DNA of 24,289 nt, from contig CAJUMC010000050.1 of the NCBI GenBank assembly GCA_910587085.1, positions 1 to 24,289 of the forward strand. Direction: 5' to 3'. Below, one piece after another: positions 15,197-23,110 of this stretch. Source of the DNA: an uncultured Lachnospiraceae bacterium (lineage in GTDB: Bacteria; Bacillota; Clostridia; Lachnospirales; Lachnospiraceae). Numbering within the stretch: position 1 is the stretch's first letter; the number at the start of each line of letters is the position of its first letter. Position numbers and translations under genes: made by a program. Under the pieces are notes generated by a model that was not told the origin of the DNA, searched no databases, and worked only from the letters and a program-made list of their open reading frames with translations.

Positions 15197-16456
15197 TCAG
15201 CGTCTCCCGCTGTCATAATCCTCTGCTCCGTCGGGATAATCCTCCGCATAGCCTTCTTCCGGCCTGCCGCCCTCATAACCGCCGTCGGAATATCCGTCTT
15301 TCGCGAAACCGTCATCGTCATAATCGCTGCGGTATCCATCCTCCGTGTAACCGCCTTCATAGTGCTCCGGATAATCGTCCTGATATCCGTTCCGGTACGA
15401 GTCCTCGTAGCCGTCCTCCGCACTGTCGCTCTTGATATCAATTTTATATCCGGTCAGCCTGGCCGCAAGTCTTGCGTTCTGTCCCTCACGCCCGATGGCA
15501 AGAGAGAGCTGATAGCCCGGCACGATAACTCTTGCCGTCTTCTCCTCCTCGTCCACCTCCACCGATACGACTTTGGCCGGACTCAGCGCATTCTGGATCA
15601 GAGTGGCCGGATCGTCGCTCCAGTTGATGATATCAATTTTTTCTCCGCGCAGCTCATCCACAATGGCATTCACGCGGGCGCCGTTGATTCCGACGCATGC
15701 CCCGACCGGATCGACATTCGGATCGTTCGAGCTGACCGCCATCTTTGTTCTGGCTCCGGCCTCGCGCGAGATGCTGCGGATTTCCACCGTTCCGTCGCGG
15801 ACCTCTGTCACCTCCGCTTCAAACAGGCGCTTCACCAGCTCCGGATGTGTACGGGATACCGTGATCTTCGGCCCCTTCGTTGTATCCTTGACCTCCACGA
15901 CATACAGCTTGATGCGCTCGGTCGGCCGGAAATGCTCGCCCGCAATCTGCTCGTTTTTCGTGAGCACCGCGTCCACTTTGCCGAGATTAATGCTGATATT
16001 CTCCCCCACGTAGCGCTGAACGATACCCGTGACAATATCCCGCTCCTTCTCGAAATACTGATTGTAGAGCACCTTGCGCTCCTCCTCGCGTATCTTCTGC
16101 ACAACGACCTGCTTTGCCTTCTGCGCCGCGATCCGACCGAAGTTTTTCGGCGTAATCTCCACATTGACGATATCGCCAATCTCGTATTTCTTTTTTGGAA
16201 ATTTCTGTCTCGACTCCTCCAGCGAAATCTGGATCACCGGATCTTCAACCTCCTCAACAACCTCCTTCTCCGCGTATACGCTGAACGCACCGGTATCCCG
16301 GTTGATTGTAACCTTCACATTGTCCGCCTTGCCGTATTGATTTTTGCAGGCCGTGACAAGAGAATTTTCGATTGCCTCGAGCAGTATGTCCTTGCTGATA
16401 TCCTTCTCCTTTTCTATCTGAATCAGCGCCTCAATCAGTTCCTTATTGCCGTCCAT
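15197..16456 (-). CDS. nusA: Transcription elongation/termination factor NusA with acidic Tyr-rich tail
   Basis: A 419-residue NusA. The N-terminal RNA-polymerase-binding domain (1-125), S1 domain (about 135-200) and two KH domains (about 200-345, with PVGACVGINGARVNAI and LAIGREGQNARLAARL) are complete. The core ends near residue 343, as in other Firmicutes. Beyond it, residues 344-419 are a low-complexity tail of Tyr, Asp, Glu and Gly with 13 Tyr and 26 acidic residues against 6 Lys/Arg. NusA governs pausing, termination and antitermination. It is second in the operon after rimP. Confidence 0.97.
   Translation of the reverse strand: MDGNKELIEALIQIEKEKDISKDILLEAIENSLVTACKNQYGKADNVKVTINRDTGAFSVYAEKEVVEEVEDPVIQISLEESRQKFPKKKYEIGDIVNVEITPKNFGRIAAQKAKQVVVQKIREEERKVLYNQYFEKERDIVTGIVQRYVGENISINLGKVDAVLTKNEQIAGEHFRPTERIKLYVVEVKDTTKGPKITVSRTHPELVKRLFEAEVTEVRDGTVEIRSISREAGARTKMAVSSNDPNVDPVGACVGINGARVNAIVDELRGEKIDIINWSDDPATLIQNALSPAKVVSVEVDEEEKTARVIVPGYQLSLAIGREGQNARLAARLTGYKIDIKSDSAEDGYEDSYRNGYQDDYPEHYEGGYTEDGYRSDYDDDGFAKDGYSDGGYEGGRPEEGYAEDYPDGAEDYDSGRR
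15200..15427 (-). repeat. Region coding the Tyr/Asp/Gly-rich tail of NusA
   Basis: Codes for residues 344-419 of NusA, built from loose repeats of the type (E/D)DGYxxxY, with a Tyr about every four to six residues. The repeats are degenerate rather than exact. The net charge is about -20. Confidence 0.7.
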
Positions 16457-16466
16457 TTTCCTCTCA

Positions 16467-16560
16467 CCTTTTCCTTTCTATGATGGATTTATCTGATAAT
16501 TTTCCGGTTTTCGCACGGCAGGGCACGATCCTGCCTGCCGGTAAGCCATGCCCTGCTGGA
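16467..16560 (-). other. Structured gap between rimP and nusA with alternative hairpins
   Basis: On the minus strand two stems share sequence and exclude each other: CAGGGCA with TGCCCTG, and CGGCAGG with CCTGCCG, all within about 16519-16560. No T-run follows. It could stabilise or process the message between rimP and nusA; nothing more can be said. Confidence 0.3.
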
Positions 16561-16563
16561 TGA

Positions 16564-17031
16564 TTAAAAGTCAACTGCGAGCCGTATCAGCGCAATATTG
16601 CTCCGCTCCAGTATAAGCTCCCCGCCGTCCGAAGATTCAATCACGATCTGCTCCCGGTCAAATGATTTCAGCGTCCCCTCAAGCTCTTTGCGTTTATTCT
16701 CGGCCCGGAACAGCCGGATCTCCACTTTCTGCCCTATGCTTCTCGCAAAATCCTTATCCTTTTTCAGCTGCCTGCCGAGTCCCGGCGAGCTGACCTCAAA
16801 AATATAGGAATCCGGTATGAAATCTTTTTCGTCAAGCAGGACATCCATCCTCCGGCTCACCTTTTCACAGTCATTTATGGTGATGCCGCCCTCCTTGTCG
16901 ATATAGGTCCGCAGATACCAGGTTCCCGCTTCCTTTACATATTCAACATCGACCAGCTCAAAACCAAATTCTTCTAGGATAGGAAGAATCAGCTCCTCCG
17001 TCTTCTGTTCGTATTCCTCCCTTTTTGTCAT
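16564..17031 (-). CDS. rimP: Ribosome maturation factor RimP
   Basis: A 155-residue RimP, needed for assembly of the 30S subunit. Characteristic are FELVDVEYVKEAGTWYLRTY, GGITINDCEKVSRRMD and the signature YIFEVSSPGLGRQLKK. The C-terminal SH3-like domain ends in ERSNIALIRLAVDF. The ATG has AGAGAGG upstream. It is the first gene of the operon that runs to ribF. Confidence 0.96.
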   Translation of the reverse strand: MTKREEYEQKTEELILPILEEFGFELVDVEYVKEAGTWYLRTYIDKEGGITINDCEKVSRRMDVLLDEKDFIPDSYIFEVSSPGLGRQLKKDKDFARSIGQKVEIRLFRAENKRKELEGTLKSFDREQIVIESSDGGELILERSNIALIRLAVDF

Positions 17032-17182
17032 CTGTATTCACCTCTCTTTCCCGTGCTTTTGTCCCCATGCCCGGCAGGGATGCCCGCAAGCAACATCAAA
17101 CGGCCGCCGCGCAGCCCCTCCGCCGCAAAGCAGCGCGTACTTTCTCACGGCTTTCCGAATGCGGACGCATGCATAAACAAAG

Positions 17183-17205
17183 AGTGGACTCACGTCCACT
17201 CCTAT
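17183..17205 (-). promoter_or_regulatory. Hairpin in the rimP operon leader
   Basis: On the minus strand GAGTGGAC and GTCCACTC form a perfect 8-bp stem with a 4-base loop, followed by TTTGTTTATG. It lies some 20-40 bases after the inferred start of transcription and about 150 bases before rimP. It resembles an intrinsic terminator with an imperfect T-run and may be an attenuator or a leader stabiliser. Confidence 0.5.
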
Positions 17206-17230
17206 CTTAGCTTATCATCATTTCTTATTT

Positions 17231-17259
17231 ATCATACTCCTTAAGGAATAAAAAGTCAA
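17231..17259 (-). promoter_or_regulatory. Sigma-A promoter of the rimP-nusA-infB operon
   Basis: On the minus strand TTGACT (17259-17254) and TATGAT (17236-17231) are 17 bases apart. The -35 box overlaps the TGA stop of birA (17258-17256). Transcription would start near 17224, leaving a leader of about 190 bases before rimP. Confidence 0.75.
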
Positions 17260-18278
17260 GTTTTTTCAACCTTTTTTTTGTATTCGGCCTTTTCACTGCC
17301 CTGTTCCCGAACCGAAACCTCCCCTGTGTTCAGAACCCTCCGGCTCCCATCCGGCAGCTCGATCACCAGGCCGCCGTTTCCGCTTATCCCAACTGCAACG
17401 GCCTCCTCCGGGTCCCGCTGCGAAAGCACCAGAATGTGCTTCCCGATCAGCATGGAATGCTCGCGGTACTCTTCAAGAAACGCCCGCTCCCCGAGATCAG
17501 CCATCACTCTTGTCAGCTGGGACACGGCTTCCGCAATGAGCCGGTTTCTCGTTGCCGGCACACGGCGGATTCCGTCATAGAGCGCTCCCGCCACATCCCT
17601 GAGTTCCTCCGGAAACTGCTCCGGCGCAATGTTGAAATTGATGCCGATACCTAAGATAACGCAGTCCACAATGCCGGTCTCGCAGTTTGTCACTGCCTCG
17701 GTCAGAATGCCGCAGACCTTTTTTCCCTGATAGTACAGGTCATTCACCCATTTGATATCCGTAACGATACCGGTTGCGGCCCGGATCGCGCGATGCACGG
17801 CGACACAGGCTGCCGTCGTGAGAAAAACCGCATCTTCTGCGGCAAGCTCCGGCCGGATGAGCAGACTCATGCTGATCGCACCGCCCGGCACGCAGAAAAA
17901 GCTTCTTCCTCTCCGGCCCCTCCCCGCGGTCTGCCGCTCCGCGACAAACAAACTGCCGTCCTGCGCTCCCTGTGCTGCTGCCTGTTTTGCAACCGTGTTG
18001 GTCGAGGCAGTTTCCTGCATGACATGGACGTTTATCTCCCGGCATTCCGGCGGAAGATGCATGCGAATTCCTTCCTCGGAAAGCAAATCGGTTTCCTCCG
18101 CCAGGCAATAGCCGCGGTTCGGGGAGGCCAGAATCCCGTATCCTTCCTTCTCAAGCTGCCGAACCGCCTTCCACACGGCTGCTCTGGAAACCTGCAGCTC
18201 CTCCGCCAGCTGTTCCCCGGAAAAATAGCTTCCCCGCCGCTCCTCCAATGTTTTCAGCACATTGCTCTTTACCGACAT
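17256..18278 (-). CDS. birA: Biotin--protein ligase with N-terminal repressor domain (BirA)
   Basis: A 340-residue protein. Residues 5-60 are a winged helix (FSGEQLAEELQVSRAAVWKAVRQL), so it is the two-function type that also represses biotin genes. The ligase domain has the biotinyl-AMP loop GRGRRGR (119-125), KWVNDLY (176-182) and KKVCGILTE (186-194), and a C-terminal SH3-like domain. The ATG at 18278 is used because GGAGG lies eight bases upstream; the GTG two codons before is too close to it. Its end carries the promoter of the next operon. Confidence 0.95.
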   Translation of the reverse strand: MSVKSNVLKTLEERRGSYFSGEQLAEELQVSRAAVWKAVRQLEKEGYGILASPNRGYCLAEETDLLSEEGIRMHLPPECREINVHVMQETASTNTVAKQAAAQGAQDGSLFVAERQTAGRGRRGRSFFCVPGGAISMSLLIRPELAAEDAVFLTTAACVAVHRAIRAATGIVTDIKWVNDLYYQGKKVCGILTEAVTNCETGIVDCVILGIGINFNIAPEQFPEELRDVAGALYDGIRRVPATRNRLIAEAVSQLTRVMADLGERAFLEEYREHSMLIGKHILVLSQRDPEEAVAVGISGNGGLVIELPDGSRRVLNTGEVSVREQGSEKAEYKKKVEKT

Positions 18279-18311
18279 ATCCACCGCCTCCGCTGCGCGT
18301 CCCTGCCCGCG

Positions 18312-18983
18312 TCAGTCAATCTGCCAGTCAATCGGCTCTTCGCCGTTCGCCTTCAAAAATTCATTTGCCTGGCTGAAATGCTTGCAGCCGAAAAAGCCCC
18401 GGTGAGCCGAGAGCGGGCTCGGATGCGGCGCGGTCAGCACAAGATGCTTTGGATTGGTCAGCATCGATCGCTTCGACTGCGCAGGCTTTCCCCACAGAAA
18501 ATATACGATCGGCCGATCCTGTGCGTTCACCGCCTGGATCACCGCGTCAGTAAAACGCTCCCAGCCCTTTCCCTGGTGGGAATTCGGCTGATGCGCGCGC
18601 ACCGTAAGCACCGTATTCAGCAGCAGCACTCCCTGCTCCGCCCACTTTTTCAGATAACCGTGCGTCGGCATCGTACAGCCCAGATCATCGTGCAGTTCTT
18701 TATAGATATTCTGCAGAGACGGCGGAATATCAGCCTGCTCCGGCAGCACGGAAAAGCTCAGACCGTGTGCCTGACGGTCGTTATGGTACGGGTCCTGCCC
18801 AAGGAGCAGCACCTTCACCTTGCTGAGCGGCGTCAGATGAAACGCGGTGAAAATATCCTCTGCCGGAGGGAAAATTTTTGTCGCGGAATATTCCTCCTTG
18901 ACAAACTGATACAGATCCCGGTAGTACTGCTTTTTAAATTCCGGCTCCAGCACCGGGAGCCAGTCGTTTTCTATCATTCCCAT
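18312..18983 (-). CDS. ung: Uracil-DNA glycosylase, family 1
   Basis: A 223-residue enzyme that removes uracil from DNA to start base excision repair. The water-activating motif GQDPYH (62-67, Asp64) and the DNA-intercalation loop HPSPLSAHRGFFGCKHF (187-203) are intact, as is LLNTVLTVRAHQPNSH. The ATG at 18983 has GGAGG seven bases upstream; the frame runs back to 19085 but that part is not family-like. It lies between hisF and birA. Gap 18984-19139 shows no clear promoter. Confidence 0.97.
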   Translation of the reverse strand: MGMIENDWLPVLEPEFKKQYYRDLYQFVKEEYSATKIFPPAEDIFTAFHLTPLSKVKVLLLGQDPYHNDRQAHGLSFSVLPEQADIPPSLQNIYKELHDDLGCTMPTHGYLKKWAEQGVLLLNTVLTVRAHQPNSHQGKGWERFTDAVIQAVNAQDRPIVYFLWGKPAQSKRSMLTNPKHLVLTAPHPSPLSAHRGFFGCKHFSQANEFLKANGEEPIDWQID

Positions 18984-19139
18984 GATGATTCCTCCTTTTC
19001 CGTATGCATGCGATTCCCGGATTTCAACGGACGGTCTTTTCATCCGCCCGGGGACAGGCCTGCGCCATCTTCCGCAGATGCGCACCTTTGTGCTTGTTCC
19101 CGCATCCGCTGCCCGTGCCTTTTCCTACAGCCCGAATCG

Positions 19140-19901
19140 TTATAATCTTACGCTCACTCCGTGTTCCCGGAGATAAGTTTTTACCTCACAGAGCTCCAGT
19201 TCCCTGTAATGGAACAGCGACGCCGCAAGCGCCGCGTCCGCCCCGCCCCCGGAAAGCGCCGCCAGGAAATGCTCCGGACAGCCCGCGCCCCCGGAGGCAA
19301 TTACCGGGACGGATACATTGTCCGATACGAGGCGGGTCAGCTCCAGGTCGTATCCTGCCTTAGTGCCGTCACAGTCCATGCTTGTAAGAAGAATTTCCCC
19401 TGCGCCCAGCCGGTTTGCCCGCATCGCCCACTCGACCGCGTCGATGCCCATGTCAACCCGCCCGCCGTTTTTGTAGACAGTCCAGCCTCCGCCGTCCGGC
19501 CTGCGCTTCGCATCGATCGCCACAACGACGCACTGACTTCCGAATTTCTCGGCCGCCGCCGTGATCAGCTCCGGATTCATCAGCGCTGCAGAATTGACAG
19601 CCACCTTGTCCGCCCCCTCGCGCAGCAGCAGCTTGAAATCGTCCGTTGTACGGATACCGCCTCCCACCGTAAACGGGATAAATACGGTTTCCGCCACTCT
19701 TCTCACCATTTCCAGACGGATAGCTCTGGCATCGGAGGAGGCCGTTATATCAAGAAATACCAGTTCATCAGCTCCGGCCCGTCCGTACTCCGCACCTACC
19801 TCCACCGGATCTCCGGCATCCTTCAGATTTACAAAATTGGTTCCCTTTACAATACGTCCGTTGTGGACGTCCAGACAAGGGATTATGCGTTTCGTAAACA
19901 T
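19140..19901 (-). CDS. hisF: Imidazole glycerol phosphate synthase, cyclase subunit HisF
   Basis: A 253-residue (beta-alpha)8-barrel cyclase that joins ammonia to PRFAR, making IGP and AICAR in histidine synthesis. Catalytic Asp11 (IPCLDVHNGRIVKG) and Asp130 (VVVAIDAKR) are present, with the phosphate-binding motifs VGGGIR and SGGAG. Its partner HisH is encoded 17 bases upstream. No other his gene lies in the window. Confidence 0.97.
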   Translation of the reverse strand: MFTKRIIPCLDVHNGRIVKGTNFVNLKDAGDPVEVGAEYGRAGADELVFLDITASSDARAIRLEMVRRVAETVFIPFTVGGGIRTTDDFKLLLREGADKVAVNSAALMNPELITAAAEKFGSQCVVVAIDAKRRPDGGGWTVYKNGGRVDMGIDAVEWAMRANRLGAGEILLTSMDCDGTKAGYDLELTRLVSDNVSVPVIASGGAGCPEHFLAALSGGGADAALAASLFHYRELELCEVKTYLREHGVSVRL

Positions 19902-19918
19902 GCTGTCTCCTCCCCCCG

Positions 19919-20533
19919 CTACAGCAGCCCGATAAAATTGTTCAGTATCGCCAGGCCCGTCTCGCCGCTTTTTTCCGGATGAAACTGACAGGCAAACAGA
20001 TTGCCCCGCTCGACGGCGGCATGTATCGGGGTTCCGTACTTCGCGACGGCCGCGACATCTGCCGTATTCTCCGCCCGAAGATAATAGGAGTGAACAAAAT
20101 AAACAAACGGATTCTCCGGAAGTCCCCGGAACAGCCGGGTTCCCGGCGTCACCTCAAGGGAATTCCAGCCGATATGAGGTATTTTGAGGCCCGCCGTTTC
20201 CGGAATGCGCAGGATTTTCCCTCTCAGAACGGACAGTCCCTGTACGCCGGCACTTTCTTCGCTGCTTTCAAACAGCAGCTGCAGACCGAGGCAAATTCCG
20301 AGAAACGGCTTCCCGCTCCCTGCCGCCTGCCGGATCACCTCATCCAGCCGGGAGCGCCGCAGCTTTTCCATCGCATCCCCGAAGGCTCCTACCCCTGGAA
20401 GGACAACGCCGTCCGCCCCTAGAATCTCCCCCGGTTCCTTTGTGACGACAACCTTCTGACCCAAATATTCCAAGGCTTTCTGGACACTTCCGAGATTGCC
20501 TGCATCATAATCAATAATTGCTATGTTCTTCAT
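19919..20533 (-). CDS. hisH: Imidazole glycerol phosphate synthase, glutamine amidotransferase subunit HisH
   Basis: A 204-residue class I amidotransferase that feeds ammonia to HisF. The catalytic triad is Cys81 (GICLGLQ), His185 and Glu187 (CQFHPEKSG); the opening IAIIDYDAGNLGSVQKAL and PGVGAFGDAM are typical. The ATG at 20533 gives the normal family length; the upstream ATG at 20572 adds residues not found in the family and has no ribosome binding site, though the site at 20533 (GGGGA) is weak too. Confidence 0.95.
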   Translation of the reverse strand: MKNIAIIDYDAGNLGSVQKALEYLGQKVVVTKEPGEILGADGVVLPGVGAFGDAMEKLRRSRLDEVIRQAAGSGKPFLGICLGLQLLFESSEESAGVQGLSVLRGKILRIPETAGLKIPHIGWNSLEVTPGTRLFRGLPENPFVYFVHSYYLRAENTADVAAVAKYGTPIHAAVERGNLFACQFHPEKSGETGLAILNNFIGLL

Positions 20534-20629
20534 AAACTGTTTCCCCGTTTTTCCGGGCGCTCCGTTTTTCATTCCGGATCGGCGAAGACCGCCGGAAGTC
20601 CGTTCGCCGGGCAGCCCCCTGTGCTGTTA

Positions 20630-20683
20630 TTATCCGGATAAGACCATCTGCAGAACCCGGAAGAGTTGATCTTCCGGGTTCTG
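20630..20683. other. Long perfect stem-loop and palindrome after the acidic membrane protein gene
   Basis: CAGAACCCGGAAGA (20651-20664) and TCTTCCGGGTTCTG (20670-20683) make a perfect 14-bp stem with a 5-base loop, eight bases past the stop of the acidic protein gene. Next to it is the palindrome TTATCCGGATAA (20630-20641). Neither strand has a T-run after the stem, so it is a poor intrinsic terminator by the usual rule; mRNA 3' end protection is possible. Confidence 0.6.
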
Positions 20684-20690
20684 AGCATGC

Positions 20691-23075
20691 CTAATTCTCC
20701 GTCGCCTCTTCTCTCCGGCTTTCCGCTATCTCGTAAATTCTTGTAGTGTATTCCTCCCGATCCTCAATTTCCATAAGGGCCCTCGCATCGCGCTCCGTCA
20801 GCCCGAATACCTCCTCCAGCTTCTCGTTCAGCTGAGCGCGCACATAGTCCAGATCCCTGTCAACCTCGATAATGGCTCCGATACCGGAGAACTCGTCGTA
20901 GCGCTCAAGTCCTTTGATCAGAGAATCCAGTGCCTCCGGATAAAGCTCCATCTCATAAAAATTCCGGAATGAATTAAGCTGCTTGTAGGCGATCATCACA
21001 GTGGTTACCTGAAGCACAAAGGTCTGATCTTCCTTTTTTACCTTGTCGATGCCTGCCACTTCATCGTACGCCTCATTGTAATGCCGGTTTTCAAAATAAT
21101 CCTCGGCATTTGCCATGGTCTTCGCATAATTTGAGTTCCTTGTTCCGATAATGATGACCGCGGCAACCGCAGCAAAGAAAATGAAAACAACAGCAGCTCC
21201 GACGCGATTGATTCTGCCCTCATCCTCGTCGATGGCATCAATCAGATTCTGGATTTCCTGCTTTTTCTTATCTTTCTCTTCCTTTTTCTGTTTGGCCGTC
21301 TCCGCTTTCTGTTTTGCTTTGTCCTGTTTCTTTTTGGCTGCCTCAGACTTGGCCTCCGCTGCCTTTTTCTTCTTTTCTTCCTTTTTGGCAGCCGCTTCCT
21401 TCGCCTTTTCCTCCTCGGCGGCGGCCTTCGCTTCCGCATCCGCTATAACCTTTTCCTTCAGTTCAGCAATCTCTTCTTCGGAACGCTCGGTTTTTATATT
21501 TCCGAAAATCCGTTTGAAAAGCCCCGGTTTTTTCTCCTTTTTCGCTTTGGCCTTCTTTTCCTTTTTGGCCGCTTTTTCCACTTCAGCGTCCCCGGCCGCA
21601 TCCTGTCCGCCCTCTTCTTCGGCGTCATTCAGCGAATTTATTACACTCAGCGTATCGGAAAATACATCCTCAATGTCCTCCGGGCTGTCCGCATGCTTCT
21701 GTTCGTCTCCAAATACGGAATCCTCCCCGCCGGATTGAGCAGAGGACTCCTCTCCCTCTTCATAATCGGAATTGTAAAGTGAGTTAATCAGATCGAGAAT
21801 ATCATCATCGGTCTTCTCCTCCGTCGGCTTTTCCTCTGCCATCGCTGCCAACCCATCCTTCTGCAGTCCGTCCCCATCCGCCGGCGCCGGTTCCTCACCC
21901 ACGTCCAGGCTGTCCGGTATGGACAGAATATCATTTTCCATATTTTCCGCTCCGAGAGAAAGCAGCTCGGCAAGCCCGGCCGCCGGATCTTCCTCCGGGA
22001 TCGGCTTCTCTGCATCCGAAGCATCGAAGTTCATCTCTCCTAAAGCCTCATCCTCATGTTCGAGAGCCGGCGGCGCCTCCTGCTCCCCCGATCTGACCGG
22101 AACGGATTCCTCCGGCAGCGGCTCATTCTCAAATGCCATTGCATCTTTACGGATGTCCTTTGTCCGTGCCTGCCTGCTGTCCTCCTCGAGTCCCTGCAGC
22201 ATCTGATCAAAATCCAGCGTCTCGGCCTCATCGTCTTCAAAAATATTATAGCTGCCTTCCCCTTCTTCAGGCGGTGAGGACATAGCTTCTCCGTCAAAAA
22301 GCGCGTCAAACTCTCCGGAGAGTTCGTCCGGTTCATCCTTGTATTCAGTACTGTCCGGGCTCTCCGGGAACGGCTCCGAGCCGGCGGCAGCTTCGACTGC
22401 TGCGAAATCTCTGCCGGTATCTTTCTGGGCAGCGGAATCCGCCATATTTTCCTGTGTTTCTTCTGCGTCCGTCATATCTGCCGATATCTCCGGAAACGGC
22501 TCCTCTTCCAGCCCTTCGATCGGCAGTTCCGGGAAAGCCTGCGTGCTTTCCGTATCCGCCATGCTTTTCAGCGTTTCTTCCATATCCATCATATCCGCTG
22601 ATATTTCCGGAAACGGCTCCCCTTCCAGCCCTTCGATCGGCAGCTCCGGAAAAGCCTGCGTGCTTTCCGTATCCGCCATGCTTTTCAGCGTTTCTTCCAT
22701 ATCCATCATATCCGCTGATATTTCCGGAAACGGTTCCTCTTCCAAGCCTTCGATCGGCAGCTCCGGGAATGCTTGCGTACTTTCCACATCAGCAAATGCT
22801 TCATTTTCAAAAAGATCCGCCGGAATATCCGGAAACATCCCGGCTTCTTCCGCCGCCCCTGTTTCCTTCTCCGAGTACTCTTCCTGTATCATATCCCCTG
22901 CTTCCAGTGATTTGCTGATTTCCTGCGGAGCAGCCGGCTTTTCTTTCTTCCTGCCTTCATTTGTAATGGAATGCAGTAAATCATCAAGATACGACTCGCT
23001 GTTTTCTTTTTCACATTTACTGCAAAGTTCCTGTCCGGCAGGAATCTCCGCATTACATTTTTTGCATTTCGCCAT
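20691..23075 (-). CDS. Large acidic zinc-ribbon, coiled-coil and single-span membrane protein
   Basis: A 794-residue protein of unknown function. Residues 1-22 form a zinc ribbon (CKKC...CSKC). Then come about 480 mostly acidic, disordered residues, including three 39-residue tandem repeats at about 95-211 and several LDDLL- or DDDILDLINSLYNSD-like short helices. A Lys/Ala/Glu-rich coiled coil follows (about 500-612), then one transmembrane helix (about 624-645, VGAAVVFIFFAAVAAVIII), and a helical, TPR-like external domain of some 145 residues. ATG 23075 is favoured over GTG 23084 because GGTGA lies about six bases upstream. It follows cheV by 35 bases with no promoter between, so the two form an operon; the neighbour suggests, but does not show, a role with chemotaxis or signalling. 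Confidence 0.75.
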   Translation of the reverse strand: MAKCKKCNAEIPAGQELCSKCEKENSESYLDDLLHSITNEGRKKEKPAAPQEISKSLEAGDMIQEEYSEKETGAAEEAGMFPDIPADLFENEAFADVESTQAFPELPIEGLEEEPFPEISADMMDMEETLKSMADTESTQAFPELPIEGLEGEPFPEISADMMDMEETLKSMADTESTQAFPELPIEGLEEEPFPEISADMTDAEETQENMADSAAQKDTGRDFAAVEAAAGSEPFPESPDSTEYKDEPDELSGEFDALFDGEAMSSPPEEGEGSYNIFEDDEAETLDFDQMLQGLEEDSRQARTKDIRKDAMAFENEPLPEESVPVRSGEQEAPPALEHEDEALGEMNFDASDAEKPIPEEDPAAGLAELLSLGAENMENDILSIPDSLDVGEEPAPADGDGLQKDGLAAMAEEKPTEEKTDDDILDLINSLYNSDYEEGEESSAQSGGEDSVFGDEQKHADSPEDIEDVFSDTLSVINSLNDAEEEGGQDAAGDAEVEKAAKKEKKAKAKKEKKPGLFKRIFGNIKTERSEEEIAELKEKVIADAEAKAAAEEEKAKEAAAKKEEKKKKAAEAKSEAAKKKQDKAKQKAETAKQKKEEKDKKKQEIQNLIDAIDEDEGRINRVGAAVVFIFFAAVAAVIIIGTRNSNYAKTMANAEDYFENRHYNEAYDEVAGIDKVKKEDQTFVLQVTTVMIAYKQLNSFRNFYEMELYPEALDSLIKGLERYDEFSGIGAIIEVDRDLDYVRAQLNEKLEEVFGLTERDARALMEIEDREEYTTRIYEIAESRREEATEN
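22443..22793 (-). repeat. Three 117-bp tandem repeats
   Basis: Three consecutive in-frame copies of a 39-residue unit beginning AD(V/T)ESTQAFPELPIEGLE and continuing EPFPEISADM. The first two units are almost identical in protein; the third diverges at its end (MTDAEETQENM). Nucleotide identity is also high, so the array is recent. A fourth partial echo (SEPFPESPDS) lies a little downstream. Confidence 0.9.
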
Positions 23076-23110
23076 TTTCTTCACCCGAACCGTTTTATTT
23101 CTTTTATTTC

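Noticed and set aside
14900..16483. Open frame of 527 codons opposite nusA and ylxR
   Set aside because: Both sense genes are conserved end to end; the antisense product shows no recognisable domain.
17032..17230. T-box or other known riboswitch in the rimP leader
   Set aside because: Only one clear hairpin is seen; no T-box sequence or other conserved riboswitch core was recognised.
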